DNA of 64,000 nt, taken from positions 1 through 64,000 of the forward strand of contig JAEWKC010000018.1 of the NCBI GenBank assembly GCA_023386235.1, written 5' to 3'. Within the stretch, counting starts at the first letter, position 1. The number at the start of each line of letters is the position of its first letter. Made by a program: the position numbers and the translations under genes. Source of the DNA: Bacteroidota bacterium (GTDB lineage: Bacteria; Bacteroidota; Bacteroidia; Chitinophagales; Chitinophagaceae). Below the pieces are notes generated by a model. That model saw only the letters and a list, made by a program, of their open reading frames with translations. It was not told the DNA's origin and did no database searches. Of this stretch, positions 1 to 9,282 are shown one piece after another.

Positions 1-1
1 T

Positions 2-2656
2 GAAGTGCTTGTTTTAAGCGATCGTGCCGTGGATAGAGAACATGCAGCCATCCCTACGTTATTGGCTGTTTCTGCCGTACACCATCATTTAATACGCAAA
101 GGCCTGAGAGGAAAAGCCGGCTTGGTAGTAGAAGCCGGAGACGTTTGGGAAGTGCATCATTTCGCTTGCCTGATCGGGTTTGGCGCTACCGCCATCAACC
201 CTTACCTGGCGCTTTCTACGGTAAGAGCCTTAAAGGTGGCCGGTAAAATTGAATCGGAATTATCACCTGATCAACTGAAAAAAAATTACATAAATGCTGT
301 TTGTGCCGGGTTGCTTAAAGTGTTTTCTAAAATGGGTATTTCAACCTTACAGTCATATCATGGGGCGCAAATATTTGAGATAATCGGCTTAAATAAACAG
401 TTGGTAGATACTTATTTTGCCGGTGCTACTTCCAGGATTGAAGGATTGGGATTAGATGAATTGGCAAAAGAAATTTTATATAAGCATAAATTCGGATTTC
501 CCAGAAAAGAAATCCCTGTAGACAGGCTTCCCGAAGGTGGTGTATACCAATGGAAGCGCAAAGGCGAAGTACATTTATTTAATCCACAGACCATTCATTT
601 GTTACAATATTCAACCAAAATGAATGATTACAATATTTATAAAAAATATGCGAAACTGATTAATGAACAAGGCGAAAAAGCGGTAACGTTAAGAAGCCTG
701 TTTGAGTTTGCACCCAACCGCTCACCTGTTTCCATAGACGAGGTAGAGCCTGCTGAAAACATATACAAGCGTTTTGCCACAGGCGCCATGAGCTTTGGCT
801 CCATCTCCTGGGAAGCGCATACTACTTTAGCCATAGCCATGAACAGGCTTGGCGGAAAAAGCAATACAGGCGAAGGCGGTGAAGACCCTATCCGTTTTAA
901 ACCAATGGAAAACGGAGACAGTATGCGCTCTGCCATTAAGCAAGTAGCATCAGGAAGATTTGGCGTAACAAGCGAGTACCTTACCGAAGCAGATGAATTG
1001 CAGATTAAAATGGCGCAAGGCGCTAAACCGGGTGAAGGCGGGCAATTGCCCGGACATAAAGTAGATGAATGGATAGGCAGAACAAGGCACTCCACTCCCG
1101 GAGTGGGGTTAATTTCACCTCCTCCACATCACGATATTTATTCCATTGAAGATCTGGCACAATTAATTTACGATTTAAAAAATGCCAATCGTGCCGCACG
1201 CATCAATGTAAAACTGGTTTCTAAAGCGGGCGTAGGCACTATAGCCGCGGGAGTGGCCAAAGCTAAAGCAGATGTAATTCTTATATCAGGCTATGATGGC
1301 GGTACCGGCGCATCCCCCATCAGCTCTATCAAACATGCCGGCCTGCCCTGGGAACTTGGCCTGGCAGAAACACATCAAACACTGGTAAAAAATAAATTAA
1401 GAAGCAGAGTGATAGTGCAGGCAGACGGACAAATGAAAACCGGTCGCGATATAGCAATGGCAGCCTTGTTAGGCGCTGAAGAATGGGGTGTGGCAACAGC
1501 CGCACTGGTAGTGGAAGGTTGTATCATGATGCGCAAATGTCATTTAAATACCTGCCCTGTAGGTGTGGCAACACAAGATGAAAGATTGAGAAAACGCTTT
1601 GCGGGAGACCCGGAGCACGTAGTCAACTTTTTCAAATTCTTAGTGCAGGACTTAAGAGAGATAATGGCAGAGCTCGGCTTTAAAACAGTGAACGAAATGA
1701 TTGGCCAGGTAGACTGTTTGAAAGTAAAAGACAATTTAAATCATTGGAAAATAAACAAACTGGATTTATCGCCAATACTATACAAAGAGCCCGCAGAGGA
1801 AAGCATTGGTTTGTACAACCAAGAACAGCAGGATCATGCGCTGGAGAGTGTTTTAGACTGGCAGCTTATTAAAGCAGCGGAACCCGCGTTAAATAATAAA
1901 GAGAAAATAAAAGCTTCCTTTGAAATAAAAAATACCGATAGAACCACAGGTACCATTCTTTCTAACGAAATAACTAAAAAATACAAAGCCGAAGGATTGC
2001 CTGAAGATACTATTCACTTCAAACTCAATGGTACTGCCGGTCAGAGCTTTGCGGCCTTTAATACAAAAGGCGTAACCTTTGAGCTGGAAGGTGATGCCAA
2101 CGACTATTTCGGAAAAGGATTAAGCGGAGCAAAACTTATTATTTACCCTGCTAAAAACTCCCCTTTCAAACCGAAAGACAATATTATCATAGGTAATACT
2201 TCTTTCATGGGCGCTACATCGGGAGAGGCATTTGTAAGAGGAAAAGCCGGTGAAAGATTTTGCGTACGCAATTCGGGCGCAACCGTAGTAGTAGAAGGCA
2301 CCGGAGATCATGGTTGTGAATACATGACAGGCGGTGTTGCTGTAATTTTAGGCGACATAGGCCGAAACTTTGCAGCCGGCATGAGTGGCGGTATCGCTTT
2401 TGTATATGATGTAAACAATCAAATCAATACGAAGCTGAATGCAGAACTTGTAGAATTAGACCCCTTGGAAAAAGAAGATGTAGATTTATTGAAAGATCTG
2501 CTGGAAAAGCATTTAAAGCATACCGACAGCTCCATCGCTAAGTTTGTGTTGAGTGACTTTGATAACCAGATGAGCAACTTTGTAAAAATATTTCCCAGCG
2601 AATACAAAAAAGCATTGGCTGCAAAAAAGGAAAATTCAAAAGTGCATAATCAGTAG
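2..2656 (+). CDS. gltB: Glutamate synthase large subunit, C-terminal part (5' truncated by window)
   Basis: Makes glutamate from glutamine and 2-oxoglutarate in ammonia assimilation. The reading frame is open from the first base of the window, so the N-terminal amidotransferase domain and the true start lie upstream; about 884 of the usual roughly 1500 residues are visible. The visible part begins in the central domain (LSDRAVDREHAAIP), continues through the FMN-binding synthase barrel (TGEGGEDPIR, then the GYDGGTGASP loop), carries the iron-sulfur cysteines in the order C-x5-C-x4-C within CIMMRKCHLNTCPVG, and ends with the glycine-rich GXGXG beta-helix domain. gltD follows 87 bp downstream on the same strand, the usual pairing. 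The family assignment is secure. Confidence 0.97.
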   Translation, partial: EVLVLSDRAVDREHAAIPTLLAVSAVHHHLIRKGLRGKAGLVVEAGDVWEVHHFACLIGFGATAINPYLALSTVRALKVAGKIESELSPDQLKKNYINAVCAGLLKVFSKMGISTLQSYHGAQIFEIIGLNKQLVDTYFAGATSRIEGLGLDELAKEILYKHKFGFPRKEIPVDRLPEGGVYQWKRKGEVHLFNPQTIHLLQYSTKMNDYNIYKKYAKLINEQGEKAVTLRSLFEFAPNRSPVSIDEVEPAENIYKRFATGAMSFGSISWEAHTTLAIAMNRLGGKSNTGEGGEDPIRFKPMENGDSMRSAIKQVASGRFGVTSEYLTEADELQIKMAQGAKPGEGGQLPGHKVDEWIGRTRHSTPGVGLISPPPHHDIYSIEDLAQLIYDLKNANRAARINVKLVSKAGVGTIAAGVAKAKADVILISGYDGGTGASPISSIKHAGLPWELGLAETHQTLVKNKLRSRVIVQADGQMKTGRDIAMAALLGAEEWGVATAALVVEGCIMMRKCHLNTCPVGVATQDERLRKRFAGDPEHVVNFFKFLVQDLREIMAELGFKTVNEMIGQVDCLKVKDNLNHWKINKLDLSPILYKEPAEESIGLYNQEQQDHALESVLDWQLIKAAEPALNNKEKIKASFEIKNTDRTTGTILSNEITKKYKAEGLPEDTIHFKLNGTAGQSFAAFNTKGVTFELEGDANDYFGKGLSGAKLIIYPAKNSPFKPKDNIIIGNTSFMGATSGEAFVRGKAGERFCVRNSGATVVVEGTGDHGCEYMTGGVAVILGDIGRNFAAGMSGGIAFVYDVNNQINTKLNAELVELDPLEKEDVDLLKDLLEKHLKHTDSSIAKFVLSDFDNQMSNFVKIFPSEYKKALAAKKENSKVHNQ

Positions 2657-2743
2657 TATTTAATTAAATGATTAATAATTGGACGTATAAAAGCGAAAGG
2701 TTGTAAACCTAAAGCTGCATACTAAAAAATTAAAGATAAAAAA

Positions 2744-4258
2744 ATGGGTAAAAAGACCGGGTTTTTAGAATTTGAGAGGAAATCGCCTAATAAAAAAGAA
2801 GTAGCTGAAAGAGTACAGCATTACAGGGAATTTGTTGATTATTACGAACCGCAGGATTTAAACGATCAGGCTGCACGCTGCATGGATTGTGGCATCCCGT
2901 TTTGCCATAGTGGTTGCCCTTTGGGAAATGTAATACCTGAATTTAATGACGCTGTCTATAAAAAAGACTGGAAAGAAGCGTACGATATTTTATCATCAAC
3001 CAACAATTTCCCGGAATTTACAGGAAGGATCTGTCCCGCTCCATGTGAAAGCGCATGTGTTTTAGGCATTAATCAAAATCCAGTAGCTATTGAAGAAATA
3101 GAAAGGCACATTATTGAAAAAGCCTTTGAATTGGGATATGTAAAACCCAATACGCCTAAAATACGTACAGGAAAATCAATAGCTGTAATAGGCTCAGGCC
3201 CTGCAGGATTGGCGGCCGCGGCACAATTAAATGCCGCCGGGCATAAGGTGACTGTATTTGAAAGAGACGATCAGCCCGGAGGGCTATTGCGCTACGGCAT
3301 TCCCGACTTTAAACTGGAAAAAAATGTAATTGACAGAAGAATAGCTGTCATGCAGGACGAAGGTATCAGTTTTAAATTGAATGCCAATGTGGGCGTAAAT
3401 ATAAGCATTAACGACATTCTGAGAGACTACAACGCGGTTGTACTGGCAGGCGGATCAACCGTGCCCAGAGACTTGCCCGTGAAAGGCAGAAGCGAAAGCA
3501 AGGGTGTATATTATGCCATGCAGTTTCTTAAACAACAAAATAAAAGAAACGCGTCCATCAATCCTTTGGATAAACCCGACATTGAAAGTAATATTTTACC
3601 GGAAGAAATAACAGCTACAGGAAAAAATGTAATTGTCATTGGTGGCGGCGACACAGGAAGCGATTGCGTAGGCACATCTAACAGGCAGGGCGCCAAATCG
3701 GTAACGCAGTTTGAACTGATGCCCATACCTCCTAAAGCAAGAAATGAATACATGCCCTGGCCTACCTATCCTATGGTATTAAAGGTTACCTCCTCGCACG
3801 AGGAAGGCGCCGACAGGCATTGGGCTGTTTCTACCAAAGAATTTATCAATGATGAAAATGGCAATTTAAAAGCCCTGAAAGTGGTAGACCTTGAATGGAA
3901 GGTAGTTGATGGTCGCCCGGCTTCTTTTGTAGAAGTAGAAGGAAGCGAAAGAGAGCTACCCTGCGAATTAGCCTTACTTGCAATGGGCTTCCTGCATCCG
4001 CAACACAGCGGCATGATAGACAATCTGGGTGTGGAGTTAGACGAAAGAGGCAATGTACGCGCTAATGAAAAAGAATATAAAACAAACATTCCCAAAATAT
4101 TTACCTGCGGAGATATGCGTCGCGGACAATCTCTGGTAGTCTGGGCCATAAGTGAAGGTAGAGAATGTGCCAGGCAGGTAGATGAGTTTCTAATGGGCAG
4201 ATCGGTGCTGGAAACCAAAGACACCAACCTGTTAATAGCTGATGAATATTGCTGTTAA
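2744..4258 (+). CDS. gltD: Glutamate synthase small subunit, NADPH-dependent
   Basis: The electron-input subunit of glutamate synthase, 504 residues. The N-terminal ferredoxin-like region has two cysteine clusters (C46, C49, C54, C58 and C97, C101, C105) for the [4Fe-4S] centres that pass electrons to GltB. An FAD-binding Rossmann motif GSGPAG lies at 150-155, followed by PGGLLRYGIP, and a second nucleotide fold with GGGDTGSDC serves NADPH. The C-terminal TCGDMRRGQSLVVWAI stretch is typical of this flavoprotein family. It lies 87 bp behind gltB and is followed by a hairpin terminator, so gltBD probably ends here as a transcription unit. Confidence 0.97.
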   Translation: MGKKTGFLEFERKSPNKKEVAERVQHYREFVDYYEPQDLNDQAARCMDCGIPFCHSGCPLGNVIPEFNDAVYKKDWKEAYDILSSTNNFPEFTGRICPAPCESACVLGINQNPVAIEEIERHIIEKAFELGYVKPNTPKIRTGKSIAVIGSGPAGLAAAAQLNAAGHKVTVFERDDQPGGLLRYGIPDFKLEKNVIDRRIAVMQDEGISFKLNANVGVNISINDILRDYNAVVLAGGSTVPRDLPVKGRSESKGVYYAMQFLKQQNKRNASINPLDKPDIESNILPEEITATGKNVIVIGGGDTGSDCVGTSNRQGAKSVTQFELMPIPPKARNEYMPWPTYPMVLKVTSSHEEGADRHWAVSTKEFINDENGNLKALKVVDLEWKVVDGRPASFVEVEGSERELPCELALLAMGFLHPQHSGMIDNLGVELDERGNVRANEKEYKTNIPKIFTCGDMRRGQSLVVWAISEGRECARQVDEFLMGRSVLETKDTNLLIADEYCC

Positions 4259-4280
4259 ACAGTTTTTAAAGGAAATTTTA

Positions 4281-4315
4281 AGAGAGCTAAATACTTATTT
4301 TGGCTCTCTTTTTTT
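4281..4315 (+). terminator. Rho-independent terminator after gltBD
   Basis: Stem AGAGAGC (4281-4287) pairs with GCTCTCT (4303-4309) and is followed by a run of T. It lies 22 bp after the gltD stop codon. Confidence 0.7.
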
Positions 4316-4417
4316 ATGTGAATAAATATGAACCTGAAATGCAAAACTTCTTAATTATTTAATATTGCTTTTATGCATAAAGATAATAGTTGATGTAATT
4401 TTATTAAAATTTTACTT

Positions 4418-5365
4418 ATGAGAAAATACCTTTTCACAATATTGGCGCTTTGCTTTTTCTTCCAGGCAGATGCGCAAATTCTTGATATGCTGAAAGACAA
4501 AGCAAAAGAAAAAGCAGCCGAAAAAGCACTTGGTTTGGCAGGTTCAAAAGTTAACAATCTTATTACCACACAAGCTATCACTACCAATTTTAAAGATTGT
4601 GATGTAGAAAATATAAAAGCGCCAGACTTTGGAAAAGATGAAACTTACACAAACCTATGCGATGCCGAATTTACAGAAGAAGGCTTTATTTTACAACCCG
4701 GGTTTTACGAATTAAATGTAAAAAGTTTTTGTCTGCAAGCAGGTACGCATGCGCCAGGCAAAGGTGACGGCTATTTGTATGCTCCTTTAAAAGGTCCAAG
4801 AAAAGACATTGTAGACAAAGTAGTAAAAAACTGGTACAAGCACCAAGACATTGAGCAATCCAGCATACAGGCTTTGCTTTGGGCCATAATCGCTAAAGCC
4901 AATTTCAAAAATCTAAGCCCGGAGTTAAAAATTGTAGCGGCAAAGTTGCTTACGCCAAAAGACATTCTTTCTTTAAGCAATATGGGGCTCGACTTTGTTC
5001 CTTCCAACGTAATGTCTAACGTAAAAAATAATTTACCCAAGCCCGTACAATTAGTATTGGAAGCCGAAAACAAAATGAGGCAACTGTTCAGTTCAGGAAG
5101 CTACAACTACCATGAGCTTGAGCAATTGGCTATGCTTGCAGGTTTTAATACAGAAAGTTCCAGCATTGCCTATGGCACATGGGGCCTGCATCCGCTGGGC
5201 TTTTGGATAAGCTATCAGCCAAGTGGGTACAGTCGGATGAAAGTACGCATATTTGTACCCGATGATAAAGCGGGTGTACATTATATTCCTTCCAACGATG
5301 TAGCGGTTCCTGCAAATACATCAAGTCAAAGATTACTGTTGAGCGATGTAAAAAATTGTGACTAA
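4418..5365 (+). CDS. Secreted protein of unknown function
   Basis: A 315-residue protein that I do not recognise. A clear signal peptide ends at FFFQADAQ (about residue 20), so it is exported to the periplasm or cell surface. A short Lys/Ala/Glu-rich helix (KDKAKEKAAEKALGLAG) follows, and the rest looks globular with scattered cysteines (CDVEN, NLCDAEF, SFCLQAG, and a final NCD) that could form disulfides outside the cytoplasm. There is no lipobox, no C-terminal sorting domain and no recognisable catalytic motif. It stands alone between the gltBD terminator and its own hairpin terminator, so it is probably monocistronic. Confidence 0.75.
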   Translation: MRKYLFTILALCFFFQADAQILDMLKDKAKEKAAEKALGLAGSKVNNLITTQAITTNFKDCDVENIKAPDFGKDETYTNLCDAEFTEEGFILQPGFYELNVKSFCLQAGTHAPGKGDGYLYAPLKGPRKDIVDKVVKNWYKHQDIEQSSIQALLWAIIAKANFKNLSPELKIVAAKLLTPKDILSLSNMGLDFVPSNVMSNVKNNLPKPVQLVLEAENKMRQLFSSGSYNYHELEQLAMLAGFNTESSSIAYGTWGLHPLGFWISYQPSGYSRMKVRIFVPDDKAGVHYIPSNDVAVPANTSSQRLLLSDVKNCD

Positions 5366-5393
5366 CGATTTCTTGCTGCTGGTTTAATGTATG

Positions 5394-5429
5394 ATCCTAT
5401 AATGTTTTTTGAACGTTATAGGATTTTTT
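5394..5429 (+). terminator. Hairpin terminator
   Basis: ATCCTATAA (5394-5402) pairs with TTATAGGAT (5416-5424), followed by TTTTT. It lies 28 bp after the stop of the unknown secreted protein. Confidence 0.7.
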
Positions 5430-5615
5430 ATATAAAAATAACCTATAACAATCACTTAAAATACATAACAAAGTACGAAGTTTTTTAGTTTTGAAATAAT
5501 TCCAAAAACTAAAAATTAAATTTATCGTTTTTTATTTCTATCTTTACTAAACTATTAGTTATTTGTAAAATATGAACAAATAAATCTATTATTTCATCAA
5601 TTAAAAAATTCATGT

Positions 5616-6545
5616 ATGAAGCTTCCAAGTCACACTAAAAATACTATGCTGAAAATATTTATCATAGTCTTCTTTTGTCTGTTCTATCAAGAAAATATCT
5701 ACTCTCAAACCGTACATACAGGAAAGTCTGAAAGTATTGAAGGACGTGCATTATACACCCTTTCCCATTTAAAAGACACTACCCAGACGGAGAATATATA
5801 TACTGAAACGTTGGAATTGCTTTACAACAGGTATGCGGCATTGTTTACAAGCTATACAGCCAGGCAACAGGACACGCTAGTTAAAAATCAGATGGAAAAT
5901 GCTTTTAAAACCGCCCCGGATCCCAACCGGGTAGATATCATTATAAATGTACCGAATGAGGCCACCAAAGATATTTTTTATACTCAACTTTTGCCCGACA
6001 CTACCGTGTACTCTGTGCAGCCGCTTGCCGGCGTATTTTTTGCCATTCAATCATCTTGCCCTGTCATTAATTGGCATATAGAAGATTCCGTCAAAAATAT
6101 ACAAGGTTATTTATGTCAGAAAGCAACCGGTAGAAGTTACGGACGTAATTACATCGCCTGGTTTTGTACTGATATACCTTATAGCTTTGGCCCTCGCAGG
6201 CTCGTTGGTTTGCCAGGTTTGATACTCGAAGCCTACGACGATAAAAGAGAAGTAGTGTATACATTACTACAGCTTGATAAAAACTATAATACCGCTACAT
6301 CAATAAGTCTGCCCGAGGATGCACTGACAGCCACACAACAAGAATATGATAAAGCCAAAGAAGCATTTCGTAAAAATCCCAACTTATTTATGAAAATGAA
6401 TAAAAGCAACAGCAAACCTTCCGGAAATAACATGTTTGGAGACTTCGATCCGTCTAAAATAAAAAGTATAGTAGTCAGAAAAGAGCAATCTGCCGGAGGA
6501 AAAAATTTTACAAACAATAACCCTATAGACCTAACAAACAATTAA
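5616..6545 (+). CDS. GLPGLI family protein
   Basis: A 309-residue exported protein of the GLPGLI family, named for the motif seen here in RRLVGLPGLILEAYDDKRE. The function is unknown; members are typical of Bacteroidota and are commonly encoded beside a TonB-receptor-like barrel, as here. The signal peptide (MLKIFIIVFFCLFYQENIYSQ) argues that translation may begin at the second ATG (5646) rather than 5616; the first ten residues would be an atypical leader. The middle has the family's CQKATGRSYGRNYIAWF stretch. The last 60 residues are polar and Asn/Lys-rich. The barrel gene starts 13 bp downstream, so the two are probably co-transcribed. Confidence 0.9.
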   Translation: MKLPSHTKNTMLKIFIIVFFCLFYQENIYSQTVHTGKSESIEGRALYTLSHLKDTTQTENIYTETLELLYNRYAALFTSYTARQQDTLVKNQMENAFKTAPDPNRVDIIINVPNEATKDIFYTQLLPDTTVYSVQPLAGVFFAIQSSCPVINWHIEDSVKNIQGYLCQKATGRSYGRNYIAWFCTDIPYSFGPRRLVGLPGLILEAYDDKREVVYTLLQLDKNYNTATSISLPEDALTATQQEYDKAKEAFRKNPNLFMKMNKSNSKPSGNNMFGDFDPSKIKSIVVRKEQSAGGKNFTNNNPIDLTNN

Positions 6546-6558
6546 TTATTGCCATTGC

Positions 6559-9183
6559 ATGTCGTATTGTATACGCTATATTTTATTGACTGTTTTTTGC
6601 TTATTTCAGTTGATATTGTTCGCACAAAATGTTTATCCTGTTTCTGTGAAAGTTACAGACAGTACGGGAAATGCAATTACAAACGTGTCTGTCAGCGTTG
6701 TAAAACTTTCAACCGGTGCAGGTATCGTTTTCGGACTTACTGATAATCTTGGGCTTCATCATTTTAATATACCCGATAGGTTTATGAATGATAGTATTGC
6801 TGTAAAAGCTGTTGCGGTAAGTTATGAAACAGTAATAAAACCCATAAATAAAGCAGTAAAGCGTATTGATATACTAATGCCTGAGCTGCCACATACAATG
6901 CCGGATGTGCTTGTAGAATCACAAAGCATGATAATAAAAAAAGGTGATACAATCAGCTACAATGCGGAAAAGTTTGCAACAAAGAGTGATCGTTATCTTG
7001 GCGATATAATCAAACGACTACCAGGCATACAAGTTGATGAAAATGGAAAAATAAAATACAACGGAAAAGACATTAATAACTTTTATATTGAAGGAGATAA
7101 CTTACTGGACGACCGCTATAATATCGCTACAAACAATATCAGAACAGAAGATATAGAAAACATACAGGTAATAGAAAACAACCAGCATGTGAAAATGCTG
7201 AATGGCATTATGCCTTCTGACAGAGCAGGCATTAATATTACTTTAAAAAATAAAAGCAAACTTAGGTTTGCCAATAGCATTGAAGGGGCTGTAGGTACGC
7301 CTGAAAAATGGGACTTCTCTGGTCGTAATATCTCTTTTAAAGATAAGTTTAAAGCTATCAATCAAATCAAAGGAAACAATATCGGCAATACATATATGCA
7401 GGAAACCAACATAGCAGGATTGCCTGGGCCTTCGGGGATTGACGCCGATCGATACATTCTTAATAAATCGTTGATGGCTAATATAAATGATTTGTATAAG
7501 ATAAATACTTATACCGGTATACGCGTCAACAGCCATTATGTGAATGATAAACAAACAATGCAACGCTTGTCTGATGTTATTTATTTCATACCGGGAAGAG
7601 ACAGTGTGCAGTATAGCGAACAGAGCAATAATATACTGCACAATACTTCTTACTTAGTTCAGTTGCAGCTGGATATTAATAGCCCAAAGAAATTTATAAA
7701 TAATACGTTCGCGCTTAAACGCAATGATACAGACGATCTCAGCAATATTAAAACCTTTGACATTACACAATTCGGGGAAAATAACAAGCTTATACAGGCT
7801 CTTAGCAATCAACTAACAGGTTATATTCTCTTTAAGAAAAAACATGTGATAAACTATAGTTCTTACATGCAATACAACCGTAATCCGCAGGCTAACCACA
7901 TATCACCCGGTGCATTAAAAAGTATTTTAAACAATAACGAGCCTTACGCAGCATCTATACAACATCAAAATTTACAAAACTTTGTCACCAATAATTCGGC
8001 AAGCTACAAACAGATTATAAATAATTGGTTTATTGGTATACAGGTGGGTATGGACTATGAAAAACAACTTTTATCCTCTCACCTGCATTTACTACAAAAC
8101 AATGGCGACACAGCTACTATTCCGGAGTTCAGCAATTTGCTTCACTGGCAAAAAAGTAGCGCATATGCAAATGCAAGCATAATGTATCAAAATAAAAAAA
8201 GCCGTTTCACTTTGCTTGTTCCGCTAAAACTATTACACTACAATTACCACAACGATTCAATTGTATATAATAAAGATAATGAAGCATATATTTTTACCAA
8301 TCCTACTTTTAACTGGGAATATAAAATAGGCAAAGAAAATAGTGTATATATTAATGCAAATACCGCATTGCGACAGGCAGATATAATGCAAGTATATAGT
8401 GGTGATATATTAACGGGATATAGGAATATATTTTCTTACGAAACTCCTTTTGTGATGGGTAGATATTACGCCATTAGCTCGGGGTTTACATATAAAAAAA
8501 TCCTGAAAGCGTTGTTCGCAAATATGGATATGCAATACATGCTGAATGACAAATTCTTCATCTATGAAACTATTGTTCAAAACGATCTTACAAAAATAAA
8601 AGCAGTGCCGAAGCCTAACAAAGAGCAAACAATAGGTGTATCATTAAACGCAGGAAAATATGTTTTTCCTCTAAAAACAACGCTGGCTGTTGATTTATCA
8701 ATAAGAAGAAGTAATACAGAGCAGGTACAAAATAATATCGATTTCTCAATAAACAATACGATAAGCAATATTGGAGTTAGCTTAACGCCCACCATTGCTG
8801 AATGGATGAATATAGAACTATCCACAAATTATATATCGGTTGTAAGCGATGCTACTATAGATGGGTTTCAAAAACAACAAGCCGGTCAAATAAGAGGAAA
8901 TACTTCTCTCATTATCTATCCCGACGAGGGGTGGGTGATAAAACTAAGCAGTAAATATTTTAAATCGTTTAGCAACAAACAAAACTTGTCCTCTTCTTTA
9001 TTTATGGATAGTTTCATTCAATATACTTTTAAAAAGCCAAAGCTATTGCTAAAACTTAATTGTAATAACATAGCAAACACATTGCATTACGAAGTTGTCA
9101 ATGTTACAGACAATACAGTTTCTGCAATGCGCTATCTGTTGCAACCTCGTATGGCTCTTTTATCTGCGAGTTGGAATTTATAG
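6559..9183 (+). CDS. Outer-membrane beta-barrel protein with carboxypeptidase-like N-terminal domain (TonB-receptor-like)
   Basis: An 874-residue outer-membrane protein. A signal peptide ends at LILFAQ (about residue 23). Residues about 25-110 form a carboxypeptidase-regulatory-like beta domain (VKVTDSTGNAITNVSVSVVK). A plug-like segment follows, with GDIIKRLPGIQVDENGKIKY and YIEGDNLLDDRYNIAT, the signature of the barrel partner of GLPGLI proteins. The remaining 600 residues are Asn- and aromatic-rich alternating strands typical of a barrel. It follows the GLPGLI gene by 13 bp. A shared role at the cell surface, perhaps metal or peptide handling, is only inference. It is not a SusC: length and plug differ and no SusD is adjacent. 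Confidence 0.85.
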   Translation: MSYCIRYILLTVFCLFQLILFAQNVYPVSVKVTDSTGNAITNVSVSVVKLSTGAGIVFGLTDNLGLHHFNIPDRFMNDSIAVKAVAVSYETVIKPINKAVKRIDILMPELPHTMPDVLVESQSMIIKKGDTISYNAEKFATKSDRYLGDIIKRLPGIQVDENGKIKYNGKDINNFYIEGDNLLDDRYNIATNNIRTEDIENIQVIENNQHVKMLNGIMPSDRAGINITLKNKSKLRFANSIEGAVGTPEKWDFSGRNISFKDKFKAINQIKGNNIGNTYMQETNIAGLPGPSGIDADRYILNKSLMANINDLYKINTYTGIRVNSHYVNDKQTMQRLSDVIYFIPGRDSVQYSEQSNNILHNTSYLVQLQLDINSPKKFINNTFALKRNDTDDLSNIKTFDITQFGENNKLIQALSNQLTGYILFKKKHVINYSSYMQYNRNPQANHISPGALKSILNNNEPYAASIQHQNLQNFVTNNSASYKQIINNWFIGIQVGMDYEKQLLSSHLHLLQNNGDTATIPEFSNLLHWQKSSAYANASIMYQNKKSRFTLLVPLKLLHYNYHNDSIVYNKDNEAYIFTNPTFNWEYKIGKENSVYINANTALRQADIMQVYSGDILTGYRNIFSYETPFVMGRYYAISSGFTYKKILKALFANMDMQYMLNDKFFIYETIVQNDLTKIKAVPKPNKEQTIGVSLNAGKYVFPLKTTLAVDLSIRRSNTEQVQNNIDFSINNTISNIGVSLTPTIAEWMNIELSTNYISVVSDATIDGFQKQQAGQIRGNTSLIIYPDEGWVIKLSSKYFKSFSNKQNLSSSLFMDSFIQYTFKKPKLLLKLNCNNIANTLHYEVVNVTDNTVSAMRYLLQPRMALLSASWNL

Positions 9184-9226
9184 CAGAAAAGTGTTATTGA
9201 TAATTTCAATTCGTTTCATGACTAAA

Positions 9227-9263
9227 TTCATATCTGCCATATATGAATAAATATTTAGCTTTG
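9227..9263 (+). promoter_or_regulatory. Promoter -7 box with upstream inverted repeat, before the porin gene
   Basis: TAGCTTTG at 9256-9263 matches the Bacteroidota -7 consensus TAnnTTTG and lies 20 bp before the porin start. Directly upstream, TTCATAT (9227-9233) and ATATGAA (9241-9247) form a perfect 7-bp inverted repeat with a 7-bp spacer, placed where a regulator could act. No good -33 TTTG is visible. Confidence 0.4.
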
Positions 9264-9282
9264 CGCATTAAATGTAGAGATC

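Noticed and set aside
637..1095. 152-residue minus-strand open frame inside gltB
   Set aside because: It is antisense to a strongly conserved enzyme and its translation is Ser/Leu/Pro-rich without domain character; it is a codon-bias shadow. The same applies to 3766-4227 inside gltD.
6549..6743. 64-residue plus-strand ORF at the start of the barrel gene
   Set aside because: It overlaps the signal peptide and first domain of the TonB-receptor-like gene in another frame and has a Cys/Arg-rich composition unlike any neighbour.
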